Of a stretch of DNA of 64,000 bases, positions 30,611-39,718 are shown piece after piece. The stretch lies in assembly GCA_052180195.1 (NCBI GenBank), contig CP197469.1; one strand, written 5' to 3'. Position 1 is the first letter of the stretch. The number at the start of each line of letters is the position of its first letter. Below the pieces are notes generated by a model. That model made no database searches and had not been told where the DNA came from. It saw nothing but the letters and a program-made list of their open reading frames with translations. The DNA comes from Gottfriedia sp002574545. GTDB taxonomy: Bacteria > Bacillota > Bacilli > Bacillales > Bacillaceae_G. A program made the position numbers and the translations under genes.

Positions 30611-30658
30611 AACGCAGTGTATTGATTCATTTGAGAACGATACATTGCGTTTTTTTAT
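30611..30658 (+). terminator. Isolated intrinsic terminator
   Basis: AACGCAGTGTAT and ATACATTGCGTT are followed by seven Ts. The 465-base gap 30297-30761 holds this hairpin and a weaker AT-rich inverted repeat at ~30556-30594 (CTACTAAATAC / GTATTAGTAG), but no gene I can support on the plus strand upstream, so the transcript it ends is unknown. Confidence 0.75.
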
Positions 30659-30761
30659 ATTAAAAAGTCTATTATTACAGGCTTTTGTGTCATAATTAGA
30701 TAATGAAATAATTTTCTGACTAGAATAGGAAATATAATTAACAGGCAGTTAGGTGATTCTT

Positions 30762-31886
30762 GTGAATATGAAAGAATTTCAAAAAGAATTAATTTTATAT
30801 AGTAAAGAAATTGGAATAGATAAGATTGGATTTACGACTGTTGATCCCTTTTTAACATTAAAAAATCGATTATATAAGCAGCAAGAATTAAATTATCAAT
30901 CGGGTTTTGAGACAAAGGATATTGAACGAAGAGTAGATGCGAAAAAAATAATGACTGAAGCAAATTCAATTATTGCAATTGCTCTAGCTTATCCATCTAA
31001 ATTAAAAAATCCTCCTAAAAGTAAAAAGGGATCTACAAGGGGAATCTTTTGTAGGGCCTCATGGGGGGAAGATTATCATGTAGTTGTAAAAAAGAAATTA
31101 CTTCAGCTTGAGTCTTTTATTTTATTACATTATCCGAATGCAAAGGTTCAATCGATGGTCGATACTGGTGAGCTAGTAGATCGAGCAGTGGCTGAAAGAG
31201 CGGGGATCGGATGGAGTGCTAAAAATTGTTCAATTATTACGCCAGAATTCGGTTCTTATGTATATTTAGGCGAAATGATTACCTCACTACCTTTTGAACC
31301 TGATTCACCTATTGAAGAGCAGTGTGGAGAATGTACAAAATGCCTTGATGTTTGTCCGACAAGTGCGATTGTTTCTCCAGGTCAATTAAATGCTAAAAAT
31401 TGTATTGCTTTTTTAACCCAATCAAAAGAAATGATACCTGTTGAGTTTCGAAAAGAGCTGGGAAATCGCATATATGGATGCGATACATGTCAGACAGTTT
31501 GTCCTAAAAATAAAGGAATTAATTTTACTCATCATACTGAGATGGAAGCTGATCCGGAAACAGTAAAACCTTTATTACGTTCTGTATTAAAAGTAAGTAA
31601 CAGAGAGTTTAAAAATCAGTTTGGCAAAATGTCTGGGTCATGGAGAGGAAAGAACCCAATTCAACGAAATGCCATTATTGCTTTAGCACATTTTAAAGAT
31701 GAATCGGCATTAGATGATTTAAAGGAATTAGCGAAAAAAGATGCTAGACCGGTAATACGAGGTACAGCAATTTGGGCTATTTTTGAGATTGAAGGAAAGA
31801 ACAGTACTCCATTTATTGAAAGTTGTTTACAAAAAGAGCAAGACGAGATTGTATTAAATGAAATTAATGCTGTTCTGTCAAAGTAA
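30762..31886 (+). CDS. queG: Epoxyqueuosine reductase
   Basis: QueG reduces epoxyqueuosine to queuosine in tRNA, using cobalamin and two [4Fe-4S] clusters. The ~374-residue protein shows both cluster motifs, CGECTKCLDVCP (~188) and CDTCQTVCP (~240), an ED-Y-H motif in ASWGEDYHVVV, and a C-terminal HEAT-like tail (AIIALAHFKDESALDDLKELA). The GTG at 30762 is preferred for spacing to AGGTGAT; GTG 30753 and ATG 30768 are in frame. It corresponds to yhbA in B. subtilis, followed there too by yhbB and cspR. Confidence 0.95.
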   Translation: MNMKEFQKELILYSKEIGIDKIGFTTVDPFLTLKNRLYKQQELNYQSGFETKDIERRVDAKKIMTEANSIIAIALAYPSKLKNPPKSKKGSTRGIFCRASWGEDYHVVVKKKLLQLESFILLHYPNAKVQSMVDTGELVDRAVAERAGIGWSAKNCSIITPEFGSYVYLGEMITSLPFEPDSPIEEQCGECTKCLDVCPTSAIVSPGQLNAKNCIAFLTQSKEMIPVEFRKELGNRIYGCDTCQTVCPKNKGINFTHHTEMEADPETVKPLLRSVLKVSNREFKNQFGKMSGSWRGKNPIQRNAIIALAHFKDESALDDLKELAKKDARPVIRGTAIWAIFEIEGKNSTPFIESCLQKEQDEIVLNEINAVLSK

Positions 31887-31962
31887 TCGATAATGAGTGG
31901 TATAATCTCTTATTTTTCAACATCGTATAGAATAAGAATATATGTTGAAAAGGGGGATTATC

Positions 31963-32877
31963 TTGTTTAATCGTGAACTTTTAGAGTGTTATTTAAAAGA
32001 ACGATTACAACTTTATTTTGGTGAAGGACATCGAAGTCATCCTATTCAAGAAATAGAATACCAGGCAATCAAGCGGAAAGTTGAATTATATAATAAGCGT
32101 AATATTTCATTAGTAAAAGTATATGGTAATCTTGATGTAAACAATATTTGGACTGATAAGGATGTAACGTATATAAATTATACATTCCATACGCGATATT
32201 TTTTAAAGCAAAAAGATTTATATTTTGAAGAGGATCAACATGAGAGACAGATCGCGATTAAAAAAGATGAAATCTTATATGACATTGCATTCCCAATTGA
32301 TAATCAAGTTGAGAATTTTGAACTAGAAGAAGACGATTTAGATGAAAGTGAAATATTAGAACGAAATAACAGATATAACCGATTTAATGCTGTTAAATAT
32401 GCTGAAACCTGGTGGGATGGTCATAATAAAGAATATCCATTGTATGCAAATGATTGTACAAATTTTATATCTCAATGTTTGAGGGCTGGAGGCGTTCGAA
32501 TGGTTGGAATGCCAAAACCCGGGACAGGGTGGTGGTATAAAAATCATTCTAATAGTAGTTATAGTTGGAGAGTTGCTCACGCATTAAGAAGATTTTTACC
32601 TACGTCTAAAACTGGAATTATAGCACAAGAGGTGCCTTCTCCAAAAGATCTATCATTGGGGGATATTATTTTATATGATTTCGAAGGTGATGGAGTATGG
32701 AATCATTGTACGATCGTTGTTGCTAAGGATGAAAATGGTGAACCGTTAGTGAATGCACATACTGTAAATAGCCGTAAAAGATATTGGTCATATTATGATT
32801 CTTCTGCTTTTACGGAGAACATTAAGTATAAGTTTTTTCACTTCGTTGATGGCTTTTCTAACCCTCAAATGGAATAA
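31963..32877 (+). CDS. yhbB: Putative amidase-domain protein YhbB
   Basis: A 304-residue protein whose C-terminal half is an amidase_6-type (NlpC/P60-like) domain. The likely catalytic Cys lies in NDCTNFISQCLRAGG, with a His in WNHCTIVV and NAHTVNSR near the end. The N-terminal half is highly charged, and no signal peptide is seen. It may cut peptidoglycan peptides or a related amide, perhaps during sporulation (inference). The TTG start follows AAAGGGGG by 6 bases; the ATG at 31942 precedes that ribosome site. Confidence 0.78.
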   Translation: MFNRELLECYLKERLQLYFGEGHRSHPIQEIEYQAIKRKVELYNKRNISLVKVYGNLDVNNIWTDKDVTYINYTFHTRYFLKQKDLYFEEDQHERQIAIKKDEILYDIAFPIDNQVENFELEEDDLDESEILERNNRYNRFNAVKYAETWWDGHNKEYPLYANDCTNFISQCLRAGGVRMVGMPKPGTGWWYKNHSNSSYSWRVAHALRRFLPTSKTGIIAQEVPSPKDLSLGDIILYDFEGDGVWNHCTIVVAKDENGEPLVNAHTVNSRKRYWSYYDSSAFTENIKYKFFHFVDGFSNPQME

Positions 32878-32939
32878 TACCTTACGAATGACGAATTTGG
32901 TATAATATAAAGCATTGAAACAATATAGAGGTGAAAAAG

Positions 32940-33434
32940 ATGGGAATACACGTTGTATTATATCAACCACAAATTCCAGCAAATACAGGAAATATTGCAC
33001 GTACTTGTGCAGGAACAGATACAAGTTTGCATTTAATCCGTCCGTTAGGTTTTTCAACTGATGATAAAATGTTAAAAAGAGCTGGTCTTGATTATTGGGA
33101 GCATGTAGACATACATTATCATGATTCTTTGGACGATTTATTTGATAAGTATAAGGACGGGAAATTTTATTTTATTACTAAATTTGGAGAAAAAACATAT
33201 TCAAACTTTGACTATTCAAATTTAGATGAAGAGATTTTCTTTGTATTTGGTAGAGAAACAACAGGACTTCCGAAAGAGTTAATAGCCAAAAACATGGAAA
33301 CTTGTTTACGTATACCAATGACAGATCATATTAGGTCTCTAAATTTATCAAATACAGCTGCAATTTTAATTTACGAAGCTTTACGTCAGCAAGATTTCCG
33401 TGAGTTATTAAAAGTAAAGGATTATTCTAAATAA
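32940..33434 (+). CDS. trmL: tRNA (cytidine(34)-2'-O)-methyltransferase
   Basis: A 164-residue SPOUT-fold methyltransferase (TrmL, formerly CspR/YibK). It methylates the 2'-O of the wobble base in tRNA-Leu isoacceptors. Visible motifs are QPQIPANTGNIARTC at the N-terminus, VFGRETTGLPKEL (~108) and RIPM...RSLNLSNTAAILIYE, which forms the knotted SAM site. AGAGGTGA supports ATG 32940; an in-frame GTG at 32931 overlaps that site. A terminator hairpin, disrupted by a repeat, follows. Confidence 0.95.
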   Translation: MGIHVVLYQPQIPANTGNIARTCAGTDTSLHLIRPLGFSTDDKMLKRAGLDYWEHVDIHYHDSLDDLFDKYKDGKFYFITKFGEKTYSNFDYSNLDEEIFFVFGRETTGLPKELIAKNMETCLRIPMTDHIRSLNLSNTAAILIYEALRQQDFRELLKVKDYSK

Positions 33435-33435
33435 A

Positions 33436-33453
33436 TCACCAGAAATGGTGATT
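33436..33453 (+). repeat. Left copy of the trmL terminator hairpin
   Basis: TCACCAGAAATGGTGATT, identical to 33616-33633; here it abuts CAGACTG of the inserted element and lacks a T-run. Confidence 0.95.
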
Positions 33454-33615
33454 CAGACTGTTGACAAACGCTCGCTTTCTTCGTTGCTTCGCCTGTCTGC
33501 GGTGCTCATTACCGTTTAGGGTAACTCCGCTCCTCACCAGGCTTCGCGCCTCGAAAGACAAACGCTTGCAATCAGTCTGAATTTCAACTTTTTAGTACTT
33601 TGTCTACACACTGAG
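33454..33615. mobile_element. MITE-like palindromic element, copy 1
   Basis: A ~162-base GC-richer element with no ORF. Termini CAGACTGTTGACAAA and TTTGTCTACACACTG are imperfect inverted repeats (12 of 15). The first 126 bases fold into nested stems: CAGACTG/CAGTCTG, GCCTG/CAGGC, GCGG/CCGC and TTACC/GGTAA. It is ~93% identical to copy 2 at 54578-54737. It is flanked by an exact 18-base direct repeat that is itself the trmL terminator hairpin. Confidence 0.8.
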
Positions 33616-33640
33616 TCACCAGAAATGGTGATTTTTTTGT
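33616..33640 (+). terminator. trmL terminator, displaced copy
   Basis: TCACC-AGAAAT-GGTGA followed by seven Ts. Functional hairpin now lying ~180 bases after trmL because of the inserted element. Confidence 0.85.
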
Positions 33641-33670
33641 TTAATCTAAGAGTTTATCAAATAGCACAAA

Positions 33671-33727
33671 TAAAAAGATGCTTCCATTAAAACGGTCTCA
33701 AAGAATCCGTGACTAGAAGCATCTTTT
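33671..33727 (-). terminator. Terminator of the 31-residue membrane peptide gene
   Basis: On the minus strand, AAAAGATGCTTC pairs with GAAGCATCTTTT around a long loop, and a T-run follows. Confidence 0.75.
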
Positions 33728-33735
33728 GCGTAATA

Positions 33736-33831
33736 TTATCTGTTTTTCAGTCCAGGTTTGTCATTATAGCCGCCTGTGAAAATTGCTGCTAAGAATGATG
33801 CTGTTACTAATAAAATTAATGCTAGTCTCAT
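33736..33831 (-). CDS. 31-residue single-pass membrane peptide
   Basis: The minus strand encodes a 31-residue peptide: a hydrophobic helix (LALILLVTASFLAAIFTGG) followed by a short polar tail ending LKNR. GGGAGGA lies 9 bases before the ATG and a good terminator follows the stop, so it is a complete small gene. Position next to prkA is of interest; I recognise no family. Confidence 0.72.
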   Translation of the reverse strand: MRLALILLVTASFLAAIFTGGYNDKPGLKNR

Positions 33832-34034
33832 CAGTATGTATCCTCCCAATTGAAAAATTCCCAACACCCTAAACCTTATTATACAAAAAAATCATAGAAA
33901 TATGAAAGTAAAATTATGAGAATCGGATTTCGATAAAATATATTTTCCTACTCAAAGATATAGCATGAGTACGGACATCCTTGCATATCCTTTAATAATC
34001 TCTCTTACAGATGAGAAGAAGGAGGTACTTGTCC

Positions 34035-35930
34035 ATGGATATTTTAAAGAAACTTGAGCAGCATCGGGACATGGAACAAAGATTGAAATGGGAAGGCACT
34101 TTTGCTGAGTATCTTGAAATGTTAAAAGAGGAGCCATGGGTTGCACAAACTGCACATTCTAGGATTTATAATATGATTAAAGACGCAGGTATTGAAGAAG
34201 TGAATGGCAAAAGAACCTACAGTTTCTTTAATAACAACCTATATGGATTAGAAGAAGCATTAGAGAGACTCGTGGAAGAATATTTCCATCCTGCTGCCAA
34301 GAGATTAGATGTAAAAAAACGTATTTTATTGTTAATGGGTCCTGTAAGTGGTGGTAAATCTACTTTAGTAACAATGTTAAAGAGAGGCTTAGAAAATTAT
34401 TCAAGAACTGATCAAGGTGCAATTTATGCTATTAAAGGATGCCCAATGCATGAAGATCCATTGCATTTAATTCCTAACCATTTAAGAGATGATTTTTTCA
34501 AAGAATATGGAGTTCGAATTGAAGGAAATCTTTCACCTTTAAATTTAATGAGACTTGAACAAGAGTTTGGCGGAAGAATAGAAGATGTTATAGTAGAAAG
34601 AATATTTTTATCAGAGGATCGTCGAGTTGGTATTGGTACTTTTAGCCCGTCTGATCCAAAATCTCAAGATATTGCTGATTTAACAGGAAGTATTGATTTT
34701 TCAACAATTGCTCAATTTGGATCAGAATCAGACCCACGTGCCTACCGGTTTGATGGAGAGTTGAATAAAGCAAATCGCGGAATGATGGAATTCCAAGAGA
34801 TGTTAAAATGTGATGAAAAGTTTTTATGGCACTTATTATCCCTGACACAGGAAGGAAACTTTAAGGCAGGGCGTTTTGCATTGATTTCAGCGGATGAATT
34901 AATCATTGCTCATACGAATGAAACAGAATACAGATCCTTTATTAATAATAAGAAGAATGAAGCACTTCATTCTCGGATTATCGTAATGCCAATTCCATAT
35001 AACTTAAGAGTTAGTGAAGAAGAGAGAATCTATCAAAAAATGATCTCCGAGAGTGATGTTTCAAATGTTCATATTGCTCCACATACTTTACGTGTTGCAG
35101 CTATGTTTACAATTCTTACTCGTTTAAAAGAACCAAAACGAGGTGATATTGATTTAGTTAAGAAGATGCGTCTATATGACGGTGAAATGGTAGAGGGCTA
35201 TAACACTGTTGATTTAGAGGAGCTGAAAAAAGAATATTTAGATGAAGGTATGCATGGTATCGATCCACGTTATGTCATTAACCGTATTTCATCTACAATT
35301 ATTCGAAAAGAAATTCCTTCAATTAATGCTTTGGATGTATTACGCTCATTAAAAGATGGTTTAGATCAACATCCATCTATTTCTAATGAAGATCGTGAGC
35401 GTTATATGAATTTTATCTCGATCGCTAGAAAAGAATACGATGATATTGCAAAACAAGAAGTACAAAAAGCTTTTGTTTATTCATATGAAGAGTCTGCAAA
35501 AACACTGATGGATAATTATCTTGATAATGTAGAAGCATATTGCAATAAGAATAAGCTTCGCGATCCTTTAACAGGTGAAGAGATGAATCCAGATGAGAAA
35601 TTGATGCGTTCGATAGAAGAACAAATTGGTATTTCTGAGAATGCGAAGAAAGCTTTCCGTGAAGAGATATTAATTAGAATCTCAGCATATGCAAGAAAAG
35701 GCAAACGTTTTGATTACAATTCACATGAAAGATTAAAAGAAGCTATCCAAAAGAAACTTTTTTCGGATTTGAAGGATGTTGTGAAGATTACGACGTCCAC
35801 AAAAACTCCTGACGAGCGTCAACTAAAGAAAATCAATGACGTGGTCAGCAGATTAGTTGATGAATATGGTTATAACTCAACATCAGCAAATGAATTATTA
35901 CGCTACGTAGGCTCTTTACTTAACCGATAA
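34035..35930 (+). CDS. prkA: PrkA serine protein kinase / AAA+ protein
   Basis: A 631-residue protein, the same length as B. subtilis PrkA. It has an N-terminal AAA+ domain with Walker A GPVSGGKST (~102-110) and a C-terminal kinase-like region. It is known as a sporulation-associated protein, expressed in the mother cell and linked to Hpr(ScoC)/sigma-K control; both kinase and protease activities have been reported. GGAGG lies 9 bases before ATG 34035; the in-frame ATG at 34011 overlaps the ribosome site. yhbH follows after one gene, as a familiar functional partner. Confidence 0.96.
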   Translation: MDILKKLEQHRDMEQRLKWEGTFAEYLEMLKEEPWVAQTAHSRIYNMIKDAGIEEVNGKRTYSFFNNNLYGLEEALERLVEEYFHPAAKRLDVKKRILLLMGPVSGGKSTLVTMLKRGLENYSRTDQGAIYAIKGCPMHEDPLHLIPNHLRDDFFKEYGVRIEGNLSPLNLMRLEQEFGGRIEDVIVERIFLSEDRRVGIGTFSPSDPKSQDIADLTGSIDFSTIAQFGSESDPRAYRFDGELNKANRGMMEFQEMLKCDEKFLWHLLSLTQEGNFKAGRFALISADELIIAHTNETEYRSFINNKKNEALHSRIIVMPIPYNLRVSEEERIYQKMISESDVSNVHIAPHTLRVAAMFTILTRLKEPKRGDIDLVKKMRLYDGEMVEGYNTVDLEELKKEYLDEGMHGIDPRYVINRISSTIIRKEIPSINALDVLRSLKDGLDQHPSISNEDRERYMNFISIARKEYDDIAKQEVQKAFVYSYEESAKTLMDNYLDNVEAYCNKNKLRDPLTGEEMNPDEKLMRSIEEQIGISENAKKAFREEILIRISAYARKGKRFDYNSHERLKEAIQKKLFSDLKDVVKITTSTKTPDERQLKKINDVVSRLVDEYGYNSTSANELLRYVGSLLNR

Positions 35931-35940
35931 ATAGTTTAAG

Positions 35941-35970
35941 CGGCTATCGATTAGATAGCCGTTTTCTTTT
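35941..35970 (+). terminator. Intrinsic terminator after prkA
   Basis: CGGCTATC and GATAGCCG are followed by TTTTCTTTT. Confidence 0.88.
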
Positions 35971-36033
35971 GCAATTAATAATGTTTATCCTATAATGATG
36001 ATAATGATTAAAAAGAAGGGCGAGGTCGTGTAG

Positions 36034-36936
36034 ATGAAAAGAATTCAAATTGCTGAAAACCTTGATTTTTCACAAATAATCCACGGATTATGGCGTTTAG
36101 CCGAATGGAAAATGACAACAGAACAATTAGTCAATTTTATAGAAGAATGTATTGATTTAGGCATTACAACATTTGATCATGCCGATATTTACGGTGGTTA
36201 TACTTGTGAAGAAATTTTTGGAAGAGCTTTAGCGTTAAAACCAGAGCTTCGTGAAAAAATCCAAATCGTTACAAAATGTGGAATAAAGTTAAAATCATCA
36301 AAGTTTCCTGAACTTAAAATGAATCATTATGATACTAGTAAAGAGCATATTCTAATGAGTGTTAATAGTTCTTTGGAAAATCTACAAACAGATTATATCG
36401 ATATACTTTTAATACATAGACCGAATCCTTTTATGAATCCAAAGGAAATCGCAGAGGCGTTTAATCAACTTCATTCGGAAGGGAAAGTACGCCACTTTGG
36501 AGTATCAAACTTTTTACCGTCTCAATTTAATGCATTACAAGCTTATCTAAATATGCCTTTAGTAACAAATCAAATTGAAGTTTCACCAATGCAATTAGAA
36601 CATTTTGAAAAAGGAACAATAGATTTATTACTAGAAAAAGATATTGCTCCAATGATCTGGTCCCCATTAGCAGGCGGACAAATTTTTACTAGTCAGTCTG
36701 AAACAGCGGCACGAGTTCGAGCAATGCTAGAGGAGATTTCTAGTGAAATTGGTGCAAATTCAATCGACGAAGTAATGTACGCATGGTTATTAGCTCATCC
36801 TGCTAAAATGATGCCAATCGTAGGGTCTGGTAAAATTGAGCGCGTTAAAACAGCAGTTGAGTCTACCAAGTTAAGAATGTCAGCGGAACAATGGCTACGA
36901 ATTTACGTAGCTGGAATGGGTCATAATTTACCATAA
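36034..36936 (+). CDS. Aldo/keto reductase (YdhF-type)
   Basis: A 300-residue NADPH-dependent oxidoreductase of the aldo/keto reductase family, closest in style to E. coli YdhF. The catalytic tetrad is visible: Asp48 and Tyr53 (TTFDHADIYGGY), Lys in VTKCGIKL (~80) and His in LLIHRP (~118). The cofactor-binding end contains PIVGSGKIERV. The substrate is unknown. It is inserted between prkA and yhbH and has its own terminator. AGGGCGAGG precedes the ATG. Confidence 0.92.
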   Translation: MKRIQIAENLDFSQIIHGLWRLAEWKMTTEQLVNFIEECIDLGITTFDHADIYGGYTCEEIFGRALALKPELREKIQIVTKCGIKLKSSKFPELKMNHYDTSKEHILMSVNSSLENLQTDYIDILLIHRPNPFMNPKEIAEAFNQLHSEGKVRHFGVSNFLPSQFNALQAYLNMPLVTNQIEVSPMQLEHFEKGTIDLLLEKDIAPMIWSPLAGGQIFTSQSETAARVRAMLEEISSEIGANSIDEVMYAWLLAHPAKMMPIVGSGKIERVKTAVESTKLRMSAEQWLRIYVAGMGHNLP

Positions 36937-36937
36937 T

Positions 36938-36979
36938 TAAAAATAAGTGGAGACTATTTACTAGTTTCCACTTATTTTT
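36938..36979 (+). terminator. Terminator after the aldo/keto reductase
   Basis: AAAAATAAGTGGA and TCCACTTATTTTT form a long stem with a T-run. The rest of the 325-base gap before yhbH (36980-37261) shows a small GGTAG/CTACC hairpin near 37160-37180 and the yhbH ribosome site, nothing else. Confidence 0.9.
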
Positions 36980-37261
36980 CGTTCTTTTTTTAGTATTTTT
37001 ACATATAGTTAAAGGCAAAAGTTTATTTGAATTTTTATATAAATATATTTATTTTTAAGGACTCGTCCAATTTTCTGAAAAAATGGGTGTAAAATTTAGA
37101 AGAAACATTGTCAATTATTGTGTCCTTCTGCATATGATAGAGTAATCCATAAAAAAGGGTAGAAAATCACCTACCGAATTAGTTTATGCTAACTGGTATT
37201 ACTGTGTGACGATTTTTTTAATTTTTACAATAAATCATAATAGGTAAGGGAGGGAAAGAAA

Positions 37262-38449
37262 ATGAGTAATGAAAATATCGAACAAAAGCATAATTTTACC
37301 ATTTCACAGGAAGACTGGACCCTCCATCGTAAAGGACACGACGACCAACAGCGCCACCAAGAGAAGGTACAAGAGGCGATTAAAAAGAATTTAGCAGATT
37401 TGATCACAGAAGAAAGCATCATCATGTCAAACGGGCGCGATGTAGTAAAAATCCCAATTCGGTCACTAGATGAGTATAAGATTAGATACAACTACGATAA
37501 AAATAAACACGTTGGTCAGGGTACTGGAGACAGTAAAGTTGGCGATGTAGTGGCAAGAGATGGTTCACAAGGTGGCCAGCCGCAAAAAGGTGCTGGTAAA
37601 GGGCAAGGAGCAGGTAAAGAATCAGGTGAAGATTATTATGAGGCAGAGGTTTCACTAATGGAATTAGAGGAAGCTCTTTTTAGTCAGTTAGAATTACCTG
37701 ATTTAAAACGAAAAGAACAAGATTTAAATACTGTAGAAAACATCGAATTTAATGACATTAGAAAAACTGGGTTAATGGGTAACATTGATAAAAAACGTAC
37801 GATGATGTCAGCGTTTAAACGCAACGCTATGAGTGGTACGCCATCATTTTATCCAATATCTCCAGAAGACTTAAAATTCCGTACATGGAATGAAATAAGA
37901 AAACCGGAGTCAAAAGCCGTCGTACTTGCAATGATGGATACAAGCGGAAGTATGGGCTTATGGGAAAAGTATATGGCAAGAAGCTTCTTCTTTTGGATGA
38001 CTAGATTTTTAAGAACTAAATATGAATCAGTTGATATCGAATTTATTGCACATCATACGGAAGCAAAAGTAGTTACAGAAGAAGAATTCTTCACAAAAGG
38101 AGAAAGCGGAGGAACGATCTGTTCATCAGCATATCGCAAAGCTTTAGAAGTAATTGAATTCAAATATTCTCCTGAAAGATATAATATCTATCCATTCCAC
38201 TTCTCTGATGGGGATAATTTAACATCTGATAATGCTCGCTGCGTAAAATTAGTTCAAGAATTAATGAAAGTGAGCAATATGTTCGGATATGGAGAAGTGA
38301 ACCAATACAACCGTCACTCTACTCTAATGTCCGCATATAAAAATATTAATGATGAAAAATTCCGCTATTATATCCTTAAACAAAAATCAGATGTATTCCA
38401 TTCAATGAAGAGCTTCTTTAAACAGGAGCATGAGAAAGCAGCGAAATAA
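37262..38449 (+). CDS. yhbH: Sporulation protein YhbH (DUF444)
   Basis: A 395-residue DUF444 protein. The N-terminal third is charged with a Gly/Gln-rich low-complexity stretch (GGQPQKGAGKGQGAGKESG). The C-terminal half is von Willebrand A-like with a MIDAS motif, MMDTSGSMG. It is known as a mother-cell sporulation protein in Bacillus and commonly accompanies prkA; loss causes a sporulation defect. AAGGGAGGG precedes the ATG. Confidence 0.95.
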   Translation: MSNENIEQKHNFTISQEDWTLHRKGHDDQQRHQEKVQEAIKKNLADLITEESIIMSNGRDVVKIPIRSLDEYKIRYNYDKNKHVGQGTGDSKVGDVVARDGSQGGQPQKGAGKGQGAGKESGEDYYEAEVSLMELEEALFSQLELPDLKRKEQDLNTVENIEFNDIRKTGLMGNIDKKRTMMSAFKRNAMSGTPSFYPISPEDLKFRTWNEIRKPESKAVVLAMMDTSGSMGLWEKYMARSFFFWMTRFLRTKYESVDIEFIAHHTEAKVVTEEEFFTKGESGGTICSSAYRKALEVIEFKYSPERYNIYPFHFSDGDNLTSDNARCVKLVQELMKVSNMFGYGEVNQYNRHSTLMSAYKNINDEKFRYYILKQKSDVFHSMKSFFKQEHEKAAK

Positions 38450-38495
38450 TCGCTTGATAATTGGCTTTAATGAAGTGTGAGTTGAATAGTAAGTG

Positions 38496-38535
38496 AAACC
38501 AGAAAAGCCCGGAAGAGGGTTTTTCTGGTTTTTTG
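38496..38535 (+). terminator. Intrinsic terminator after yhbH
   Basis: AACCAGAAAAGCCC and GGGTTTTTCTGGTT are followed by TTTTT. Confidence 0.92.
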
Positions 38536-38916
38536 TTGTAAATGGTTAGAAATAATCATTAGCTAGAAAGTAGTCTAATTCAACATAATGGCGGTATAGA
38601 TGAAGAAGGAATTCTAAATATAATTAGATTTTAATAGCCTAAACAAATAAATTATTAAGTAAAATATGATTCTTGAAAATGGTAAGTTTATTAAAATTTA
38701 CAATAGAGAGTATCAAGTAGTAATTTATTTAAATATATTCGGGAAAACTTATTAGACCTATTATTTTTAATGAAATTTTCATGGTATTTTCATAAAACTG
38801 ATTTATATTTTAGATAGATGTTTTTGGATGGAGGAGGATTAATACTAAAATTCACATCAGCTTCACTAAAAATTTTAAAATAATATGGAAGTAATACTTT
38901 TAAAGGAGATTTTAGA
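38536..38916. other. AT-rich gap yhbH to membrane protein
   Basis: 381 bases. TGGAGGAGGA near 38828 looks like a ribosome site but leads to no ORF longer than a few codons. No hairpin or confident promoter was seen. Confidence 0.45.
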
Positions 38917-39504
38917 TTGGAAAAAAATAATTTTGAAATGATCAAAAATCAAACTTTTTTAAAATCCTATATATCAAATCCAATCGAAAGAAAAAGAATC
39001 GTGTTAACACTTTTTATTGGTGGAGGTCTATTTTTATTAGGTATTCTATATATTTCAATGCATTATCAACATTGGCAAACTACAAATATGCATACCTATA
39101 AGGATTTATTTAAGGAAATTGGATCAATTGCAAGAATTGGGTTCTTTATTGTATTATCTATTTTTCCTGTGTTTTATTTAATTAAACTAAAATATACTAA
39201 GGACATTGCATTTGGACAAATTAAATTAAAAACTATTTTGCAATTTATTGGAAAAATTCTAAGACAATGGCACGTACCAATCGCATTAATTTCGACTGGT
39301 ATTGTTTTATTACATGGCTATTTAGCAATATTAAAAGGATTTGAACTAAATTTCACTTACTTTTCTGGTTTAATTTCTATTATCATTTTGTTCATTTTAA
39401 TGTTTATGGGATTAAAACGATATAAAAAGAAAGATAATAAATGGCATTTGAAAATGGCTATCTGTTTTCTTATCTTATTTATGCTTCACGCTACATTCGC
39501 ATAA
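38917..39504 (+). CDS. Multi-pass membrane protein with candidate haem-ligand histidines
   Basis: A 195-residue protein with five or six membrane segments (about residues 28-48, 68-90, 115-138, 145-165, 175-195). Histidines recur near membrane faces (MHYQHW, QWHVPIALISTGIVLLHGYLAIL, MLHATFA), as in four-helix cytochrome b-like or ferric-reductase-like proteins. That assignment is inference from spacing only. The start is TTG with AAAGGAGAT ~7 bases upstream. It stands alone with its own terminator. Confidence 0.7.
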   Translation: MEKNNFEMIKNQTFLKSYISNPIERKRIVLTLFIGGGLFLLGILYISMHYQHWQTTNMHTYKDLFKEIGSIARIGFFIVLSIFPVFYLIKLKYTKDIAFGQIKLKTILQFIGKILRQWHVPIALISTGIVLLHGYLAILKGFELNFTYFSGLISIIILFILMFMGLKRYKKKDNKWHLKMAICFLILFMLHATFA

Positions 39505-39545
39505 TACAAAAGCGTAGAAATTAAGAATAAAAATTTATAGCAAAC

Positions 39546-39592
39546 AAAGTAGTACAATTCAATATTGAAATGCGCTACTTTTCTTTTTTTTA
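39546..39592 (+). terminator. Terminator after the membrane protein
   Basis: AAAGTAG-TA-CAATTCAA pairs with TTGAAATG-CG-CTACTTTT, followed by CTTTTTTT. Confidence 0.85.
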
Positions 39593-39718
39593 TAATTTAA
39601 GTTCCAACAATCATTACCATGTTTCAATATGTAGATGAGGATAGTTAAGATAAATGAGCTTATGGACGTTTCTTATTTTTGTTATAGTTTTTTATATTAA
39701 TAATTAATTAAATATAGC

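Noticed and set aside
33454..33615. T-box, riboswitch or CRISPR-type explanation for the 160-bp repeat
   Set aside because: No T-box or known riboswitch core is present, it lies after rather than before genes, and there are only two distant copies rather than an array.
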